From positions 1-64,000 of the forward strand of contig DASYYZ010000224.1 of NCBI GenBank assembly GCA_035946735.1: DNA of 64,000 bases, in the 5' to 3' direction. The position numbers were made by a program, and so were the translations under genes. The notes under the pieces were generated by a model. That model was not told where the DNA came from. It saw only the letters and a program-made list of their open reading frames with translations, and ran no database searches. This stretch comes from Gp13-AA77 sp035946735. Its GTDB lineage: Bacteria > Acidobacteriota > Terriglobia > UBA7540. This document shows, one piece after another, positions 1 to 8,473 of this stretch; position 1 is the first letter of the stretch, and each line of letters starts with the position of its first letter.

Positions 1-590
1 TGGAGAAGCGCGCGGCCCTCCTGAAGCCGGGCGCGTCGGGCCTGCTCGCGCTCGATTGGTGGAACGGCAATCGTTCGGTGCTGGTTGACGTGGACCTCAC
101 CGGCATGATGCTGGGGATGACGCTCGCGACGCGGGCGGAAGCTATCTACCGGGCGCTGATCGAGGCTACGGCGTACGGCACCCGCCAGATCATCGAGGCT
201 TTCAAATCGAAAGGTGTCAGCGTGAACCAACTCGTGGCCTGCGGCGGCTTGCCCGAGCGCAATCCGTTGCTGATGCAGATTTACGCCGACGTGACCGGAC
301 TCGAGATCAAACTCGCCGATCCGCTGATGACCTGCTCGGCCTTGGGCGCCGCTATGCACGGCGCGGTCGCGGCGGGGCGCGAAGCCGGCGGCTACGAGAC
401 CATTTTTGACGCCGCCAAGCGCATGGCCCACGTGCAGCGCAAGAGCTATCGCCCGAATGCTGCCCGGCACGAGATTTACAATGAGCTTTTCAAGGAATAC
501 CAGACGTTGCACGATTACTTCGGGCGCGGCGCCAATGATGTGATGAAGCGGCTGAAGGAGCTCAAGCGGCAGGCCGCTGTCGGTGCGTAA
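1..590 (+). CDS. araB: Ribulokinase, C-terminal part (cut by window edge)
   Basis: This is the end of a carbohydrate kinase of the FGGY family. The reading frame is open from base 3, so the start lies outside the window; 195 residues are visible. The segment GLLALDWWNGNRSVL followed by a Gly-rich helix start and AIYRALIEATAYGTRQIIE is typical of ribulokinases, as is the ACGGLPERNPLLMQIYAD segment of the ATP-binding C-terminal domain. Ribulokinase phosphorylates L-ribulose to L-ribulose 5-phosphate in the cytoplasm. The araD epimerase and a FucI/AraA-fold isomerase lie just downstream on the same strand, which supports an L-arabinose or L-ribulose pathway. The operon is interrupted directly after this gene by an ATPase/DUF4276 pair. 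Confidence 0.9.
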   Translation, partial: EKRAALLKPGASGLLALDWWNGNRSVLVDVDLTGMMLGMTLATRAEAIYRALIEATAYGTRQIIEAFKSKGVSVNQLVACGGLPERNPLLMQIYADVTGLEIKLADPLMTCSALGAAMHGAVAAGREAGGYETIFDAAKRMAHVQRKSYRPNAARHEIYNELFKEYQTLHDYFGRGANDVMKRLKELKRQAAVGA

Positions 591-660
591 TTGGGTCAGG
601 CATCACGCCTTTCGGAAGATCCTCAGCTGCCGCCGGCGGGAGACTCAGGACGTAAACAAC

Positions 661-1881
661 ATGGCCTATAACAGACTTCTGAAGTCGATCCAGCTGAGAA
701 ATTTTCTTTCCTACGGGCCAAGCGCGTCCGCTGTCGATCTGCTGCCGCTGAACGTCGTCATTGGCCCGAACACCTCGGGGAAATCCAATTTGCTGGAGGC
801 GGTAGACATCCTGCGTGCAACGCCCTCAGATGTCTTCCAACCAATTCGTGACGGCGGGGGCATCGAGGACTACCTGTGGAAGGGGCTGCCCGCAAAGGGG
901 GCCCCGACGGCTGAGATCGAAGCAACAATCTATTATCCGGAAGGCAAGGGTCCTCTCAAATATCGACTCGGATTCACGATGGTGGGGCAACGATTCGAGA
1001 TTTTCGATGAGGTGATTGAAAACCCCTACAAGAGTCCCGGGGAACCCGACGTCTATTTCTACTATCGGTACCAATCAGGTCATCCGGTACTGAACGTACG
1101 CACCAAGGCCGAGGCCCAGGCGGGGACTAGCGAAGGCAGGTTAACCAGGTTCCTCCGCCGCGAAGACGTAGCGTTAGGCCAGTCAATACTTTCTCAACGG
1201 AAAGACCCAGACCAATACCCTGAAGTAACGTACCTCGGCAACCAATTCAGCAAGGTCCGGCTCTACCGGGAGTGGAACCTCGGCCGGAACACAGAACCGC
1301 GAAAGCCGCAAAAAGTCGACCTCCCGAGCGACTTCCTTTCTGATAGCGCAAACAATCTTCCACTTGTTTTGAACGATCTAGAAAACCGCTCCGAGACAAG
1401 GAGCATAGTCAATCATTATCTCAAGAAATTCGACGAATCCGCTGAGGCTGTAACGTCTCGGTTGTTCGGGGGCACTATCCAGCTAATTCTTCATGAAAAG
1501 GGCCTCAAGGAGATTCCCGCAACACGGTTGTCAGATGGGACATTAAGATATCTCTGCCTGCTCGCCGTCCTTTGCCACCCCGAGCCTCCTCCGTTGGTGT
1601 GTGTGGAAGAGCCGGAAATAGGACTGCATCCTGACATCCTGCCGACCGTGGCAGAGTTGCTTACGCAGGCGTCCGAGCGCAGCCAACTGATCGTGACCAC
1701 TCACTCCGACACTCTTGTGTCAGCTCTAACGGAGAGCACTGGGAGTGTCCTGGTATGTGAACGCGACGCCGACGGGAGTCGGCTCACACGCTTGGACGCA
1801 GAAAAACTCAAGGACTGGCTCGGTAAATATCGTCTGGGCGAGCTGTGGAGAATGGGAGAATTGGGAGGAACTCGGTGGTAA
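661..1881 (+). CDS. AAA-family (AAA_21/OLD-like) ATPase, partner of DUF4276 protein
   Basis: A 406-residue SMC/OLD-like ATPase. The P-loop GPNTSGKSN is near residue 35. The signature-like segment RLSDGTLRYLCLLAVL, a Walker B strand ending in CVEEPEIGLHPD and a His-loop segment LIVTTHSDTLV are in the C-terminal third, the order expected for AAA_21/AAA_15 proteins. ATG 661 is chosen because the domain begins directly after it (MAYNRLLKSIQLRNF). The upstream GTG at 583 would overlap araB and adds only unrelated residues. The next gene overlaps its stop by 7 bases, so the two are probably co-translated. The G+C content is visibly lower than in araB and araD, suggesting acquisition. No nuclease domain is fused to it. 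The function is inferred only: such ATPases often act with a separate nuclease in phage defence. Confidence 0.85.
   Translation: MAYNRLLKSIQLRNFLSYGPSASAVDLLPLNVVIGPNTSGKSNLLEAVDILRATPSDVFQPIRDGGGIEDYLWKGLPAKGAPTAEIEATIYYPEGKGPLKYRLGFTMVGQRFEIFDEVIENPYKSPGEPDVYFYYRYQSGHPVLNVRTKAEAQAGTSEGRLTRFLRREDVALGQSILSQRKDPDQYPEVTYLGNQFSKVRLYREWNLGRNTEPRKPQKVDLPSDFLSDSANNLPLVLNDLENRSETRSIVNHYLKKFDESAEAVTSRLFGGTIQLILHEKGLKEIPATRLSDGTLRYLCLLAVLCHPEPPPLVCVEEPEIGLHPDILPTVAELLTQASERSQLIVTTHSDTLVSALTESTGSVLVCERDADGSRLTRLDAEKLKDWLGKYRLGELWRMGELGGTRW
1863..1870 (+). promoter_or_regulatory. Ribosome binding site fixing a GTG start
   Basis: A GGGAGGAA element lies six bases before GTG 1875, inside the end of the ATPase gene. 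It favours the GTG over the upstream in-frame ATG at 1845, which has no comparable element and would add ten residues not expected in DUF4276 proteins. Confidence 0.7.
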
Positions 1882-2486
1882 CAGAGATTCGCATCTACGC
1901 TGAAGGCGGAGGTGACTCCAAGGACACCAAAGCTTTCCTTCGCGAGGGCTTCAGCTCATTCCTACAGGATCTGAGTTTGATGGCGCGTGATAAGCGTATC
2001 CGCTGGCACGTTGTGACATGCGGAGGCAGGAACGCGACATTCGATGCTTTTCGGACAGCCCTGAAGCAGCATCCAGGCGCCTTCAATGTGATCCTGGTTG
2101 ACTCGGAAGCTCCCGTTCAAACAACGCCCTCGGCTCACCTACAGCAGCGGGACGGATGGGCATTCAACGATGTTGACGACAATCACTGTCACCTGATGAC
2201 TCAGGCCATGGAGGCATGGTTCATTGCCGACGTTGCAGCTCTCGTCAGATTTTATGGCCAGGGATTCCGACAAAGCATCATCCCCAAGAATCCAGACGTT
2301 GAACAAATTTCCAAGGACCAATTGGAAGCATCTCTCAAACTCGCCACGCACGACACCCAGAAGGGGGAGTATCACAAGGCCGATCACGCTTGGAAAATCT
2401 TAAAGCTTATCGACCCGGCAATCGTGCGCGTCGCGTCGCACCACTGCGAGCGCCTATTCACAACGCTAAAGAGCAGAATGCAGTAA
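1875..2486 (+). CDS. DUF4276 family protein (TOPRIM-like, inferred)
   Basis: A 203-residue DUF4276 protein. The N-terminus IRIYAEGGGDSKDTKAFLRE, the strand VILVDSEAP, and the segments LQQRDGW and HLMTQAMEAWFIAD are hallmarks of the family. The Glu of AEGGGD and the acidic DSE strand resemble the catalytic layout of TOPRIM domains; that reading is inference. GTG 1875 is used because of the Shine-Dalgarno element just before it. The gene overlaps the ATPase stop by 7 bases and ends 16 bases before araD. DUF4276 genes are commonly found after AAA ATPase genes, so the two are likely one functional unit. Possible roles are a nuclease effector or a nucleotide-processing subunit of an anti-phage or DNA-repair system. 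Confidence 0.85.
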   Translation: MVTEIRIYAEGGGDSKDTKAFLREGFSSFLQDLSLMARDKRIRWHVVTCGGRNATFDAFRTALKQHPGAFNVILVDSEAPVQTTPSAHLQQRDGWAFNDVDDNHCHLMTQAMEAWFIADVAALVRFYGQGFRQSIIPKNPDVEQISKDQLEASLKLATHDTQKGEYHKADHAWKILKLIDPAIVRVASHHCERLFTTLKSRMQ

Positions 2487-2502
2487 GGTAAATTCGTAAA
2501 TC

Positions 2503-3156
2503 ATGCCAGGTCGCGCACCTCTTCGGCGGCAGGTTTGGGAGGCCAATCAAGGCATCTATCGCGCCGGACTCGTCACCATGCACAGCGGCAACGCCAGCGG
2601 CATCGATCGCAATCGCGGTCTCGTCTTCATCAAGCCGAGCGGCATGGATTACAACGAGATGAAGCCCGCCGACCTTGTTACCGTCGATCCCGACGGCAAA
2701 AAGGTGCGCGGGAAGTGGAAGCCCTCCGTCGATCTGCCTCATCACTTGTACATTTACAAGCATCGGCCGGACGTGGGCGGCGTGGTTCACACGCATTCGA
2801 ATCATGCCACCAGCTTCGCCATGCTGGGTCGTTCGATCCCGGCTTATCTCACCGCTATCGCGGACGAATTCGGTGACGAGATTCCTTGCGCACCGTACGT
2901 TGACAACGCCGGCGACCACATCGGCGAGGCCATTATCGCGGCGGCGGGCAAGTCTCCCGTTGTGTTGCTCGGTAATCATGGTGTGTTCGCCTTGGGCCCC
3001 ACCGTAGCAGCGGCCTTCAAAGCGGCGGTAATGGTGGAGGACGTGGCGCGGACCTGCCATCTGGCGCTGCAGCTTGGCAAGCCCAAACGGCTGCCGCCTG
3101 CCGAGGTGAAGAAGTGGTATGACCGGTATCACTCTGCGTATGGACAGGCAAAGTAG
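2503..3156 (+). CDS. araD: L-ribulose-5-phosphate 4-epimerase / class II aldolase family
   Basis: A 217-residue cytoplasmic class II aldolase-fold protein, close to the usual 220-230 residues of AraD. Visible motifs are SGNASGID (phosphate loop), FIKPSGMDY, the zinc-binding HTHSNH near residue 105 and LGNHGVFALG near residue 163. AraD converts L-ribulose 5-phosphate to D-xylulose 5-phosphate, feeding the pentose phosphate pathway. araB precedes it on the same strand but is separated by the ATPase/DUF4276 pair. L-fuculose-phosphate aldolase is a related alternative, given the FucI-like isomerase downstream, but the araB neighbour favours AraD. Confidence 0.85.
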   Translation: MPGRAPLRRQVWEANQGIYRAGLVTMHSGNASGIDRNRGLVFIKPSGMDYNEMKPADLVTVDPDGKKVRGKWKPSVDLPHHLYIYKHRPDVGGVVHTHSNHATSFAMLGRSIPAYLTAIADEFGDEIPCAPYVDNAGDHIGEAIIAAAGKSPVVLLGNHGVFALGPTVAAAFKAAVMVEDVARTCHLALQLGKPKRLPPAEVKKWYDRYHSAYGQAK

Positions 3157-3271
3157 AGTTGAGAAGCTTGGAACCGCAACCTATCAGTTCTCAGTTTCAC
3201 CCTCTTGAATTTGGAGTTCTGGGTATTTTTGACTGACGACTGACCAGTGAGAACTTCGACGAGCTGAACAA

Positions 3272-3694
3272 ATGGACGTGGAATGGGTGCGGAAGCTCTG
3301 CTTGTCGTTTCCGCACTCCACTGAACACATGCAGTGGGGCGCCGACCTGGTGTTCAAGGTGGGCGGCAAGATGTATGCTGTCCTGCCACTGGAGCCGGCG
3401 CCGGTATGTCTTTCTTTCAAGTGCACGGACGAGGAATTTGCCACACTGACCGAGCAGGCGGGCGTGATCCCAGCCCCCTACCTGGCGCGCGCCAAGTGGG
3501 TGGCGCTCGAGAACAACAGCGCGCTCGAGCCCGCAGAGCTTAAGCGTTTGCTCCGCCAGGCACACGACTTGGCGTTAGCGAAACTGCCCCAAAAGACCCG
3601 CGCTGCCTTGGGCGCGCCAGGCGCCGTGGCCAGCAAGACACGAAAAAACAGCCGGGTCCGCAAATCGAGCTCGGCGAAGAGAGCATCTCGATAA
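3272..3694 (+). CDS. MmcQ/YjbR family protein
   Basis: A 140-residue protein of the MmcQ/YjbR (DUF419) family. The N-terminal half shows the family pattern: VRKLCLSFPHSTEHMQWGADLVFKV, then MYAVLPL, SFKC and the PYLARAKWVAL strand. The last 25 residues are Lys/Arg/Ser-rich and look disordered, consistent with nucleic-acid contact; this tail is not part of the core family. It lies between araD and the isomerase gene, 7 bases before the latter's first possible start. It may only be a passenger of the sugar operon. The molecular role of the family is not established. Confidence 0.8.
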   Translation: MDVEWVRKLCLSFPHSTEHMQWGADLVFKVGGKMYAVLPLEPAPVCLSFKCTDEEFATLTEQAGVIPAPYLARAKWVALENNSALEPAELKRLLRQAHDLALAKLPQKTRAALGAPGAVASKTRKNSRVRKSSSAKRASR

Positions 3695-3704
3695 GGAGAA
3701 CGTG

Positions 3705-5123
3705 ATGAGCAGCGCAACCTTGGGTGTGATCGTGGGGAATCGGGGATTCTTTCCGGAGCTGTTGGTGCGCGATGGCCGCGAGGAGATTCTGCGCGTTCTG
3801 GCCGCGGACGGGTATAAGGCGATCTGCCTGACGCCGGAAGACACGAAGTTCGGCTCCGTCGAAAGCCTGCAGGACGCGCGCCGCTGCGCCGACTTATTCA
3901 AGCGCCATCGCGATGAGATCGACGGAGTGCTGGTGACGCTGCCCAACTTCGGCGATGAGCGGGCAGTCGCCAATACCCTGCGCTTTGCGGGGCTCGACGT
4001 GCCGGTGCTGGTTCACGCCTTCCCGGACGCTGCTGACAAAATGCTGATGGGGAAGCGACGCGACAGCTTCTGCGGCAAGATGTCGGTGTGCAACAACCTC
4101 TGGCAGTACGGCATCAAGTTCTCGCTGACCGCGCAGCACACTGTTGCGCCCTCTTCCGAGGCCTTCAAAACCGATCTGGCCGCGTTCGCCGCCACCTGCC
4201 GCATCGTCAAGGGCCTCAAAGACACACGCGTAGGAGTGATCGGTGCGCGTCCTGCCGCCTTCAACACCGTCCGCTTCAGTGAAAAACTGATGGAGAACCA
4301 CGGCATCACCGTGGAGACGCTCGACCTTTCCGAAGTCATGGGCCGCGTGGCGCGAATGAAGGATGACGACGAACGGGCCACGGGCAAGCTTGCGTCCATT
4401 CAGGGGTACGTGGACACGCGCGGCGTTCCCCCGGCCTCGCTCGTCAAGATGGCCAAATTCGGCGCTGTCGTGGATGGCTGGATCAAGGACAATCAGCTCA
4501 CAGGCACGTCGATCCAGTGCTGGACCGCCATGGAGGAATACTTTGGTGTGGTGCCGTGTACTCTGATGAGCATGATGTCGAACCATCTGCTGCCGAGCGC
4601 CTGCGAGACCGACATGATCGGCATGATCGGCATGTACATCCTGCAACTGGCGGCCGGCGAGCCCAGCGCCATTGTGGACTGGAACAACAATTACGGCGAG
4701 GATCCAAACAAATGCGTGATCTTCCATTGCTCCAATCTGCCCAAGCACTTCTTCGAAGACTTCAAGATGGACTTTCAGGAGATCATCGCGGGCTCCGTGG
4801 GCAAGGACAACACGTTTGGCACGGTGGTCGGCAAGCTCAAGAGTGGTCCGCTGACGTACTGCCGCGTTTCGACGGACGACCTGCGGGGCAAGATGCGCGC
4901 ATATTGCGGCGAGGGTGAGATCACGGATGACCGTCCTCAGAGCTTCGGCGGCTATGGCGTGGTCCGCATTCCGCAGCTCCAAACCCTGCTGCAATACATC
5001 TGCAAGAACGGTTTTGAGCACCACGTGGCCGTGAATCGCAGCCACTATGGCAAGGCTGTGGCCGAGGCGCTGGAGAATTACAAAGGCTGGGAGGTCTACC
5101 GGCACGTGCCGCAGAATTGCTGA
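3705..5123 (+). CDS. L-fucose/L-arabinose isomerase family protein
   Basis: A 472-residue protein of the FucI/AraA isomerase fold (COG2407-like). The N-terminus TLGVIVGNRGFFPELLV and the long C-terminal domain with WNNNYGEDPNKCVIFHCSN are typical. The C-terminal His-containing segments probably supply metal ligands. ATG 3705 is preferred over GTG 3702 because AAGGAG at 3693-3698 sits six bases before the ATG. These enzymes interconvert aldoses and ketoses with Mn2+. No classical araA is seen nearby, so this protein may provide the L-arabinose to L-ribulose step for AraB and AraD. The substrate cannot be settled from sequence; L-fucose or a rarer sugar is possible. Confidence 0.8.
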   Translation: MSSATLGVIVGNRGFFPELLVRDGREEILRVLAADGYKAICLTPEDTKFGSVESLQDARRCADLFKRHRDEIDGVLVTLPNFGDERAVANTLRFAGLDVPVLVHAFPDAADKMLMGKRRDSFCGKMSVCNNLWQYGIKFSLTAQHTVAPSSEAFKTDLAAFAATCRIVKGLKDTRVGVIGARPAAFNTVRFSEKLMENHGITVETLDLSEVMGRVARMKDDDERATGKLASIQGYVDTRGVPPASLVKMAKFGAVVDGWIKDNQLTGTSIQCWTAMEEYFGVVPCTLMSMMSNHLLPSACETDMIGMIGMYILQLAAGEPSAIVDWNNNYGEDPNKCVIFHCSNLPKHFFEDFKMDFQEIIAGSVGKDNTFGTVVGKLKSGPLTYCRVSTDDLRGKMRAYCGEGEITDDRPQSFGGYGVVRIPQLQTLLQYICKNGFEHHVAVNRSHYGKAVAEALENYKGWEVYRHVPQNC

Positions 5124-5177
5124 GCCTTCTGCAACACCGAGTGACAAGACTCTGAGAGGCAGGAGGCCACCGACAAC

Positions 5178-5293
5178 CGATCAAACCCATTGAGGTTAAG
5201 TCACGCTATTTCAACAATTTAGACCGAAACGGTCCCGATCAAACCCATTGAGTCTATTCCCCGCTGATTCAGTGATTTAGCTCGTTTCCCGCG
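5178..5293 (+). repeat. Two-copy imperfect tandem repeat, unit 58 bp
   Basis: The 17-base string CGATCAAACCCATTGAG occurs at 5178-5194 and again at 5236-5252. The similarity continues weakly into the following bases (CGCTATTTCAACAATTTAG against CGCTGATTCAGTGATTTAG), giving two adjacent units of about 58 bp. It lies in the 409-base gap between the isomerase and aminotransferase genes. The rest of that gap holds no gene that I can support. Confidence 0.75.
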
Positions 5294-5532
5294 GCCGATT
5301 TTGCGATTTTGGGATGAGCTGCGGGCCGTCCCGCTTAGGAATTGGAGCCGGTTTCCAGAATCGGAGTTTCGATTATTCTGCGTCCGTTCCGGCGCTCTCA
5401 CTCATCATTTTGGTTTTGCCTCTTGGGTTTCGACTTTCACCCTCGCGGTTTGGTCCCTGTTAATGGAAAATGGAGATTAGGTCTTGAAACGACAACGTGT
5501 GGCCGGCGTAGCCCCTTTAGGAGGAATCCAAA

Positions 5533-6714
5533 ATGCCAGGAATCGTGAAGGAAAGACTCTATACTCCCGGACCCACGCCGCTGCTGATGGAGGCCCAGGC
5601 GCGCACTCTTACCGCCACGCTGCACCATCGCACTGAGGGGTTCCGGAAGCTGATGAAGGAGACCCTGGAGAATCTGCGCTACTACTTTAATACCAAAAAT
5701 GACGTACTGATCTTCGCGAGTTCGGGCACCGGCGCTATGGAGGGCGCAGTCTCGAATCTGCTTTCGCCCGGCGAGCGCGTGCTGGTGGGCACGGCAGGCA
5801 AGTTTGGCGAGCGCTGGGTGGCGATCGCGAAGGCTTATGGCATCGAAACCGTCACGGTGGAAGCGCCGTACGGCCAGACCGTTCCCATCGAGCAAATGAG
5901 GTCACATCTCAAGAACGATGGCCCGTTTCGCGCCGTTTTCATTCAGGCAACCGAGAGTTCCACCGGCGTACGTCACGATGTTCAAGCGCTGGCGGCGCTG
6001 GTCCGCGAGCATCCGGAAACCTGCCTGGTGGTGGACGCCATTACCGGCCTAGGGACCACCGATCTGCGGCCCGACGAGTGGGGTCTGGACATCGTGATCG
6101 GCGGATCGCAGAAAGCCACCATGATCCCGCCGGGACTCGCCTTTGCCAGTGTCAGTGACAAGGCCTGGAAGCTGATGGAGAAGGCGAAGCTACCGCGCTA
6201 CTACTTCGATTTTGCGAAAGAGCGCAAGAATCTGGCGCAGGGTGAGTCCAGCTTCACGCCTGCCACTACTCTGGTGGTGGCGCTGCACACGGCGCTCAAC
6301 TATATCCGTGAGCTCGGCCGTGAAGATCTCGTTGCGAACGCCGCTTTGCTGGCGGAAGCAGCCCGCGCCTCGGCGCAGGCGCTCGGTCTGAAGCTTTTCG
6401 CGGCCTCGAATCCGGCGAGCGCGGTGACGGCTATCTACGCGCCGGAGGGCATGGACTCGGGTGCCATCGTCAAGGACATTCGCACCCGCTTTGGCGCCAT
6501 CATCACCAACGGCCAGGGGTCTATGAAGGGCAAAATCTTCCGGCTCGCGCACCTTGGATACTACGACTTTCTCGACTTGATTTCCGTCGTGACGGCGCTT
6601 GAGATCGCGCTCGTGAAGCTCGGACACAGGATAGATCTCGGAGCCGGAGTGAGGGCAGCGGAAGAAGTTTACCTGGGCAAGGGTCAGGAAAAGGCGGCGG
6701 CGAGCCGGGAATAG
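5533..6714 (+). CDS. Class V aminotransferase (alanine-glyoxylate / serine-pyruvate type)
   Basis: A 393-residue PLP enzyme of the alanine-glyoxylate aminotransferase family. Visible are the N-terminal LYTPGPTPLL, the cofactor-binding FASSGTGAMEGAVSNL, the strand VVDAITGLGTTDL and the PLP-lysine segment GGSQKATMIPPG. An excellent TAGGAGGA precedes the ATG. The next gene, 117 bases on, is serA. In several phyla lacking a classical SerC, a class V aminotransferase of this type converts 3-phosphohydroxypyruvate to phosphoserine, so the neighbourhood suggests that role; this is inference. A glyoxylate or pyruvate transaminase function is the alternative. Confidence 0.85.
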   Translation: MPGIVKERLYTPGPTPLLMEAQARTLTATLHHRTEGFRKLMKETLENLRYYFNTKNDVLIFASSGTGAMEGAVSNLLSPGERVLVGTAGKFGERWVAIAKAYGIETVTVEAPYGQTVPIEQMRSHLKNDGPFRAVFIQATESSTGVRHDVQALAALVREHPETCLVVDAITGLGTTDLRPDEWGLDIVIGGSQKATMIPPGLAFASVSDKAWKLMEKAKLPRYYFDFAKERKNLAQGESSFTPATTLVVALHTALNYIRELGREDLVANAALLAEAARASAQALGLKLFAASNPASAVTAIYAPEGMDSGAIVKDIRTRFGAIITNGQGSMKGKIFRLAHLGYYDFLDLISVVTALEIALVKLGHRIDLGAGVRAAEEVYLGKGQEKAAASRE

Positions 6715-6831
6715 GAATCGGAACCAGCGAATAGCGGTTGTGAATAGCAAAAGGCGGATTCGGCGGCGAATGAGAATGCCGATTCCCTAGTCGCAATTCG
6801 CTATTCGTCTCTTTCAGATTGGGGATGAATC

Positions 6832-8436
6832 ATGAAAATCGTAATTGCTGACGATGTTTCCGAGCATGCCGTTCAGGTGCTCAGAGCGCAGTCGTCTTGG
6901 CAAGTGGTTGACCTCGGCCACGAAAAACTGGAGGCCGGGGCACGCAGACAGAGAGTGATGGATGAGCTTCGGGACGCTGAAGCTTTGATTGTCCGCAGCG
7001 CCACCAAGGCGAACCGCGAGTTGCTCGATCACGCCGATCGCTTGCGTGTGATCGGCCGGGCGGGGGTGGGAGTCGACAACGTTGATCTGGAGGCCGCCAC
7101 TCACAAGGGCGTGGTGGTAATGAACACGCCGGGCGGAAATGCCATGAGCGTGGCGGAACACAGCATCGCCATGATGCTGGCTCTGGCCCGCCGCATTCCG
7201 CAGGCCGATGCATCGCTCAAACAGCAGCGCTGGGAGAAGAAGGCGTTTCTCGGCCAGGAACTTCGCGGCAAGGCGCTCGGGCTGGCAGGCTTCGGCCGCA
7301 TTGGAGCCGAGGTGGCGCGGCTGGCCCAGGCCTTTGGGATGCAGGTGACGGCCTACGATCCCCATATCTCCCCTCGAATCGCGAGCGATCTCAACGTCAA
7401 GCTGGTTCCCCTCGAGGAACTGTTCTCGTCAAGCGATTTCATCAGCCTGCACGCTTCCGCCACTCCGGAGAGCCACCACATGGTGAACGCGCGCACTCTC
7501 GGCCTCGCGCGTCCGGGAGTCCGAATCGTGAACTGCGCTCGCGGCGAACTGGTGGATGAAGCTGCCTTGCTTGCGGCCCTGGAAGACGGCAAAGTAGCGG
7601 GCGCGGGACTCGATGTGTTCGAGATCGAACCACCCAAAGACTTCGGGCTGGTGGCGCATCCGCACGTGATCGCGACGCCGCACATTGCCGGCTCCACCGA
7701 AGAAGCGCAGGAGATCGTCGGTATCCGCATCGCGGAGCAGGTGCGCGACTATCTTGCGGAAGGCATCGTGCGCAACGCTGTGAACCTGCCGGCGCTTTCG
7801 GCGGAAGAATACCGCAGGCTTCAGCCCTACCTCGCGCTCGGAGAGAAACTGGGAGCGTTCCTGGCACAGATCGGCGGACGGCCGCTCTCCGAGATTCGCA
7901 TCAGCTACGACGGCGGCCTCGGTGATCTCAACACCCACCTCGTCAGGAATGCGGTCCTTAAGGGTGTGTTGGACCAAACACTCTCCGAAGAAGAGGTCAA
8001 CATCGTTAACGCCGGTAGCCTGGCCCACGAAATCGGTATCGAAGTGCAGGAGGTGCGGAGCGCGAGGCGCGCCGGCCTTTCAAACTCTCTGGGTATTGCG
8101 CTCCGCAGCGGTTCGGAAGAGGCATCGGCTTTGGGGACAGTCGGCCCGCGAAATTCGCTGCGCATTCTCGGCGTCAACAATATTGACGTCGAAGCTCCTC
8201 TCGAGGGCGTAATCCTTTTTATCCGCAATCAGGACGTTCCGGGCGTGATCGGGAGATTGGGCACCCTCCTGGGCGAGCGGCAGATCAACATCGCCAACTT
8301 CGCGCTGGGCCGAAATCCTGACCTTCACGAAGCCATCGGCCTGGTCAACGTCGATCACGAGGTCCCGGCAGAGGTGATGGCGGAAATTCGGAACGTTGCT
8401 GCCATAAGAAGGGCGCAGTTGGTGAAGATTGGGTGA
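6832..8436 (+). CDS. serA: D-3-phosphoglycerate dehydrogenase
   Basis: A 534-residue long-form SerA. It oxidises 3-phosphoglycerate to 3-phosphohydroxypyruvate, the first step of serine synthesis. The substrate-domain segment IGRAGVGVDNVD lies near residue 65. The NAD-binding GFGRIGAEVARL is near 150, the catalytic Arg is in NCARGELVDE, the Glu in LDVFEIEPP and the His in TPHIAGST. An intervening domain follows from about residue 320. A C-terminal ACT domain begins near residue 455 (FIRNQDVPGVIGRLGTLL) and probably senses serine. The adjacent class V aminotransferase would perform the next step, and TTGGGGATGAATC before the ATG serves as the ribosome site. Confidence 0.95.
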   Translation: MKIVIADDVSEHAVQVLRAQSSWQVVDLGHEKLEAGARRQRVMDELRDAEALIVRSATKANRELLDHADRLRVIGRAGVGVDNVDLEAATHKGVVVMNTPGGNAMSVAEHSIAMMLALARRIPQADASLKQQRWEKKAFLGQELRGKALGLAGFGRIGAEVARLAQAFGMQVTAYDPHISPRIASDLNVKLVPLEELFSSSDFISLHASATPESHHMVNARTLGLARPGVRIVNCARGELVDEAALLAALEDGKVAGAGLDVFEIEPPKDFGLVAHPHVIATPHIAGSTEEAQEIVGIRIAEQVRDYLAEGIVRNAVNLPALSAEEYRRLQPYLALGEKLGAFLAQIGGRPLSEIRISYDGGLGDLNTHLVRNAVLKGVLDQTLSEEEVNIVNAGSLAHEIGIEVQEVRSARRAGLSNSLGIALRSGSEEASALGTVGPRNSLRILGVNNIDVEAPLEGVILFIRNQDVPGVIGRLGTLLGERQINIANFALGRNPDLHEAIGLVNVDHEVPAEVMAEIRNVAAIRRAQLVKIG

Positions 8437-8473
8437 TTGGCTCATTGAATCAGTGAGTCAATCCGTCGTTGGG

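Noticed and set aside
3894..5147. 417-codon minus-strand ORF
   Set aside because: It is antisense to the isomerase gene, rich in His/Arg/Val as typical of a high-G+C shadow frame, with no recognisable motif.
5178..5293. CRISPR array
   Set aside because: Only two related units with partly similar spacers and no cas genes; it is a tandem duplication.
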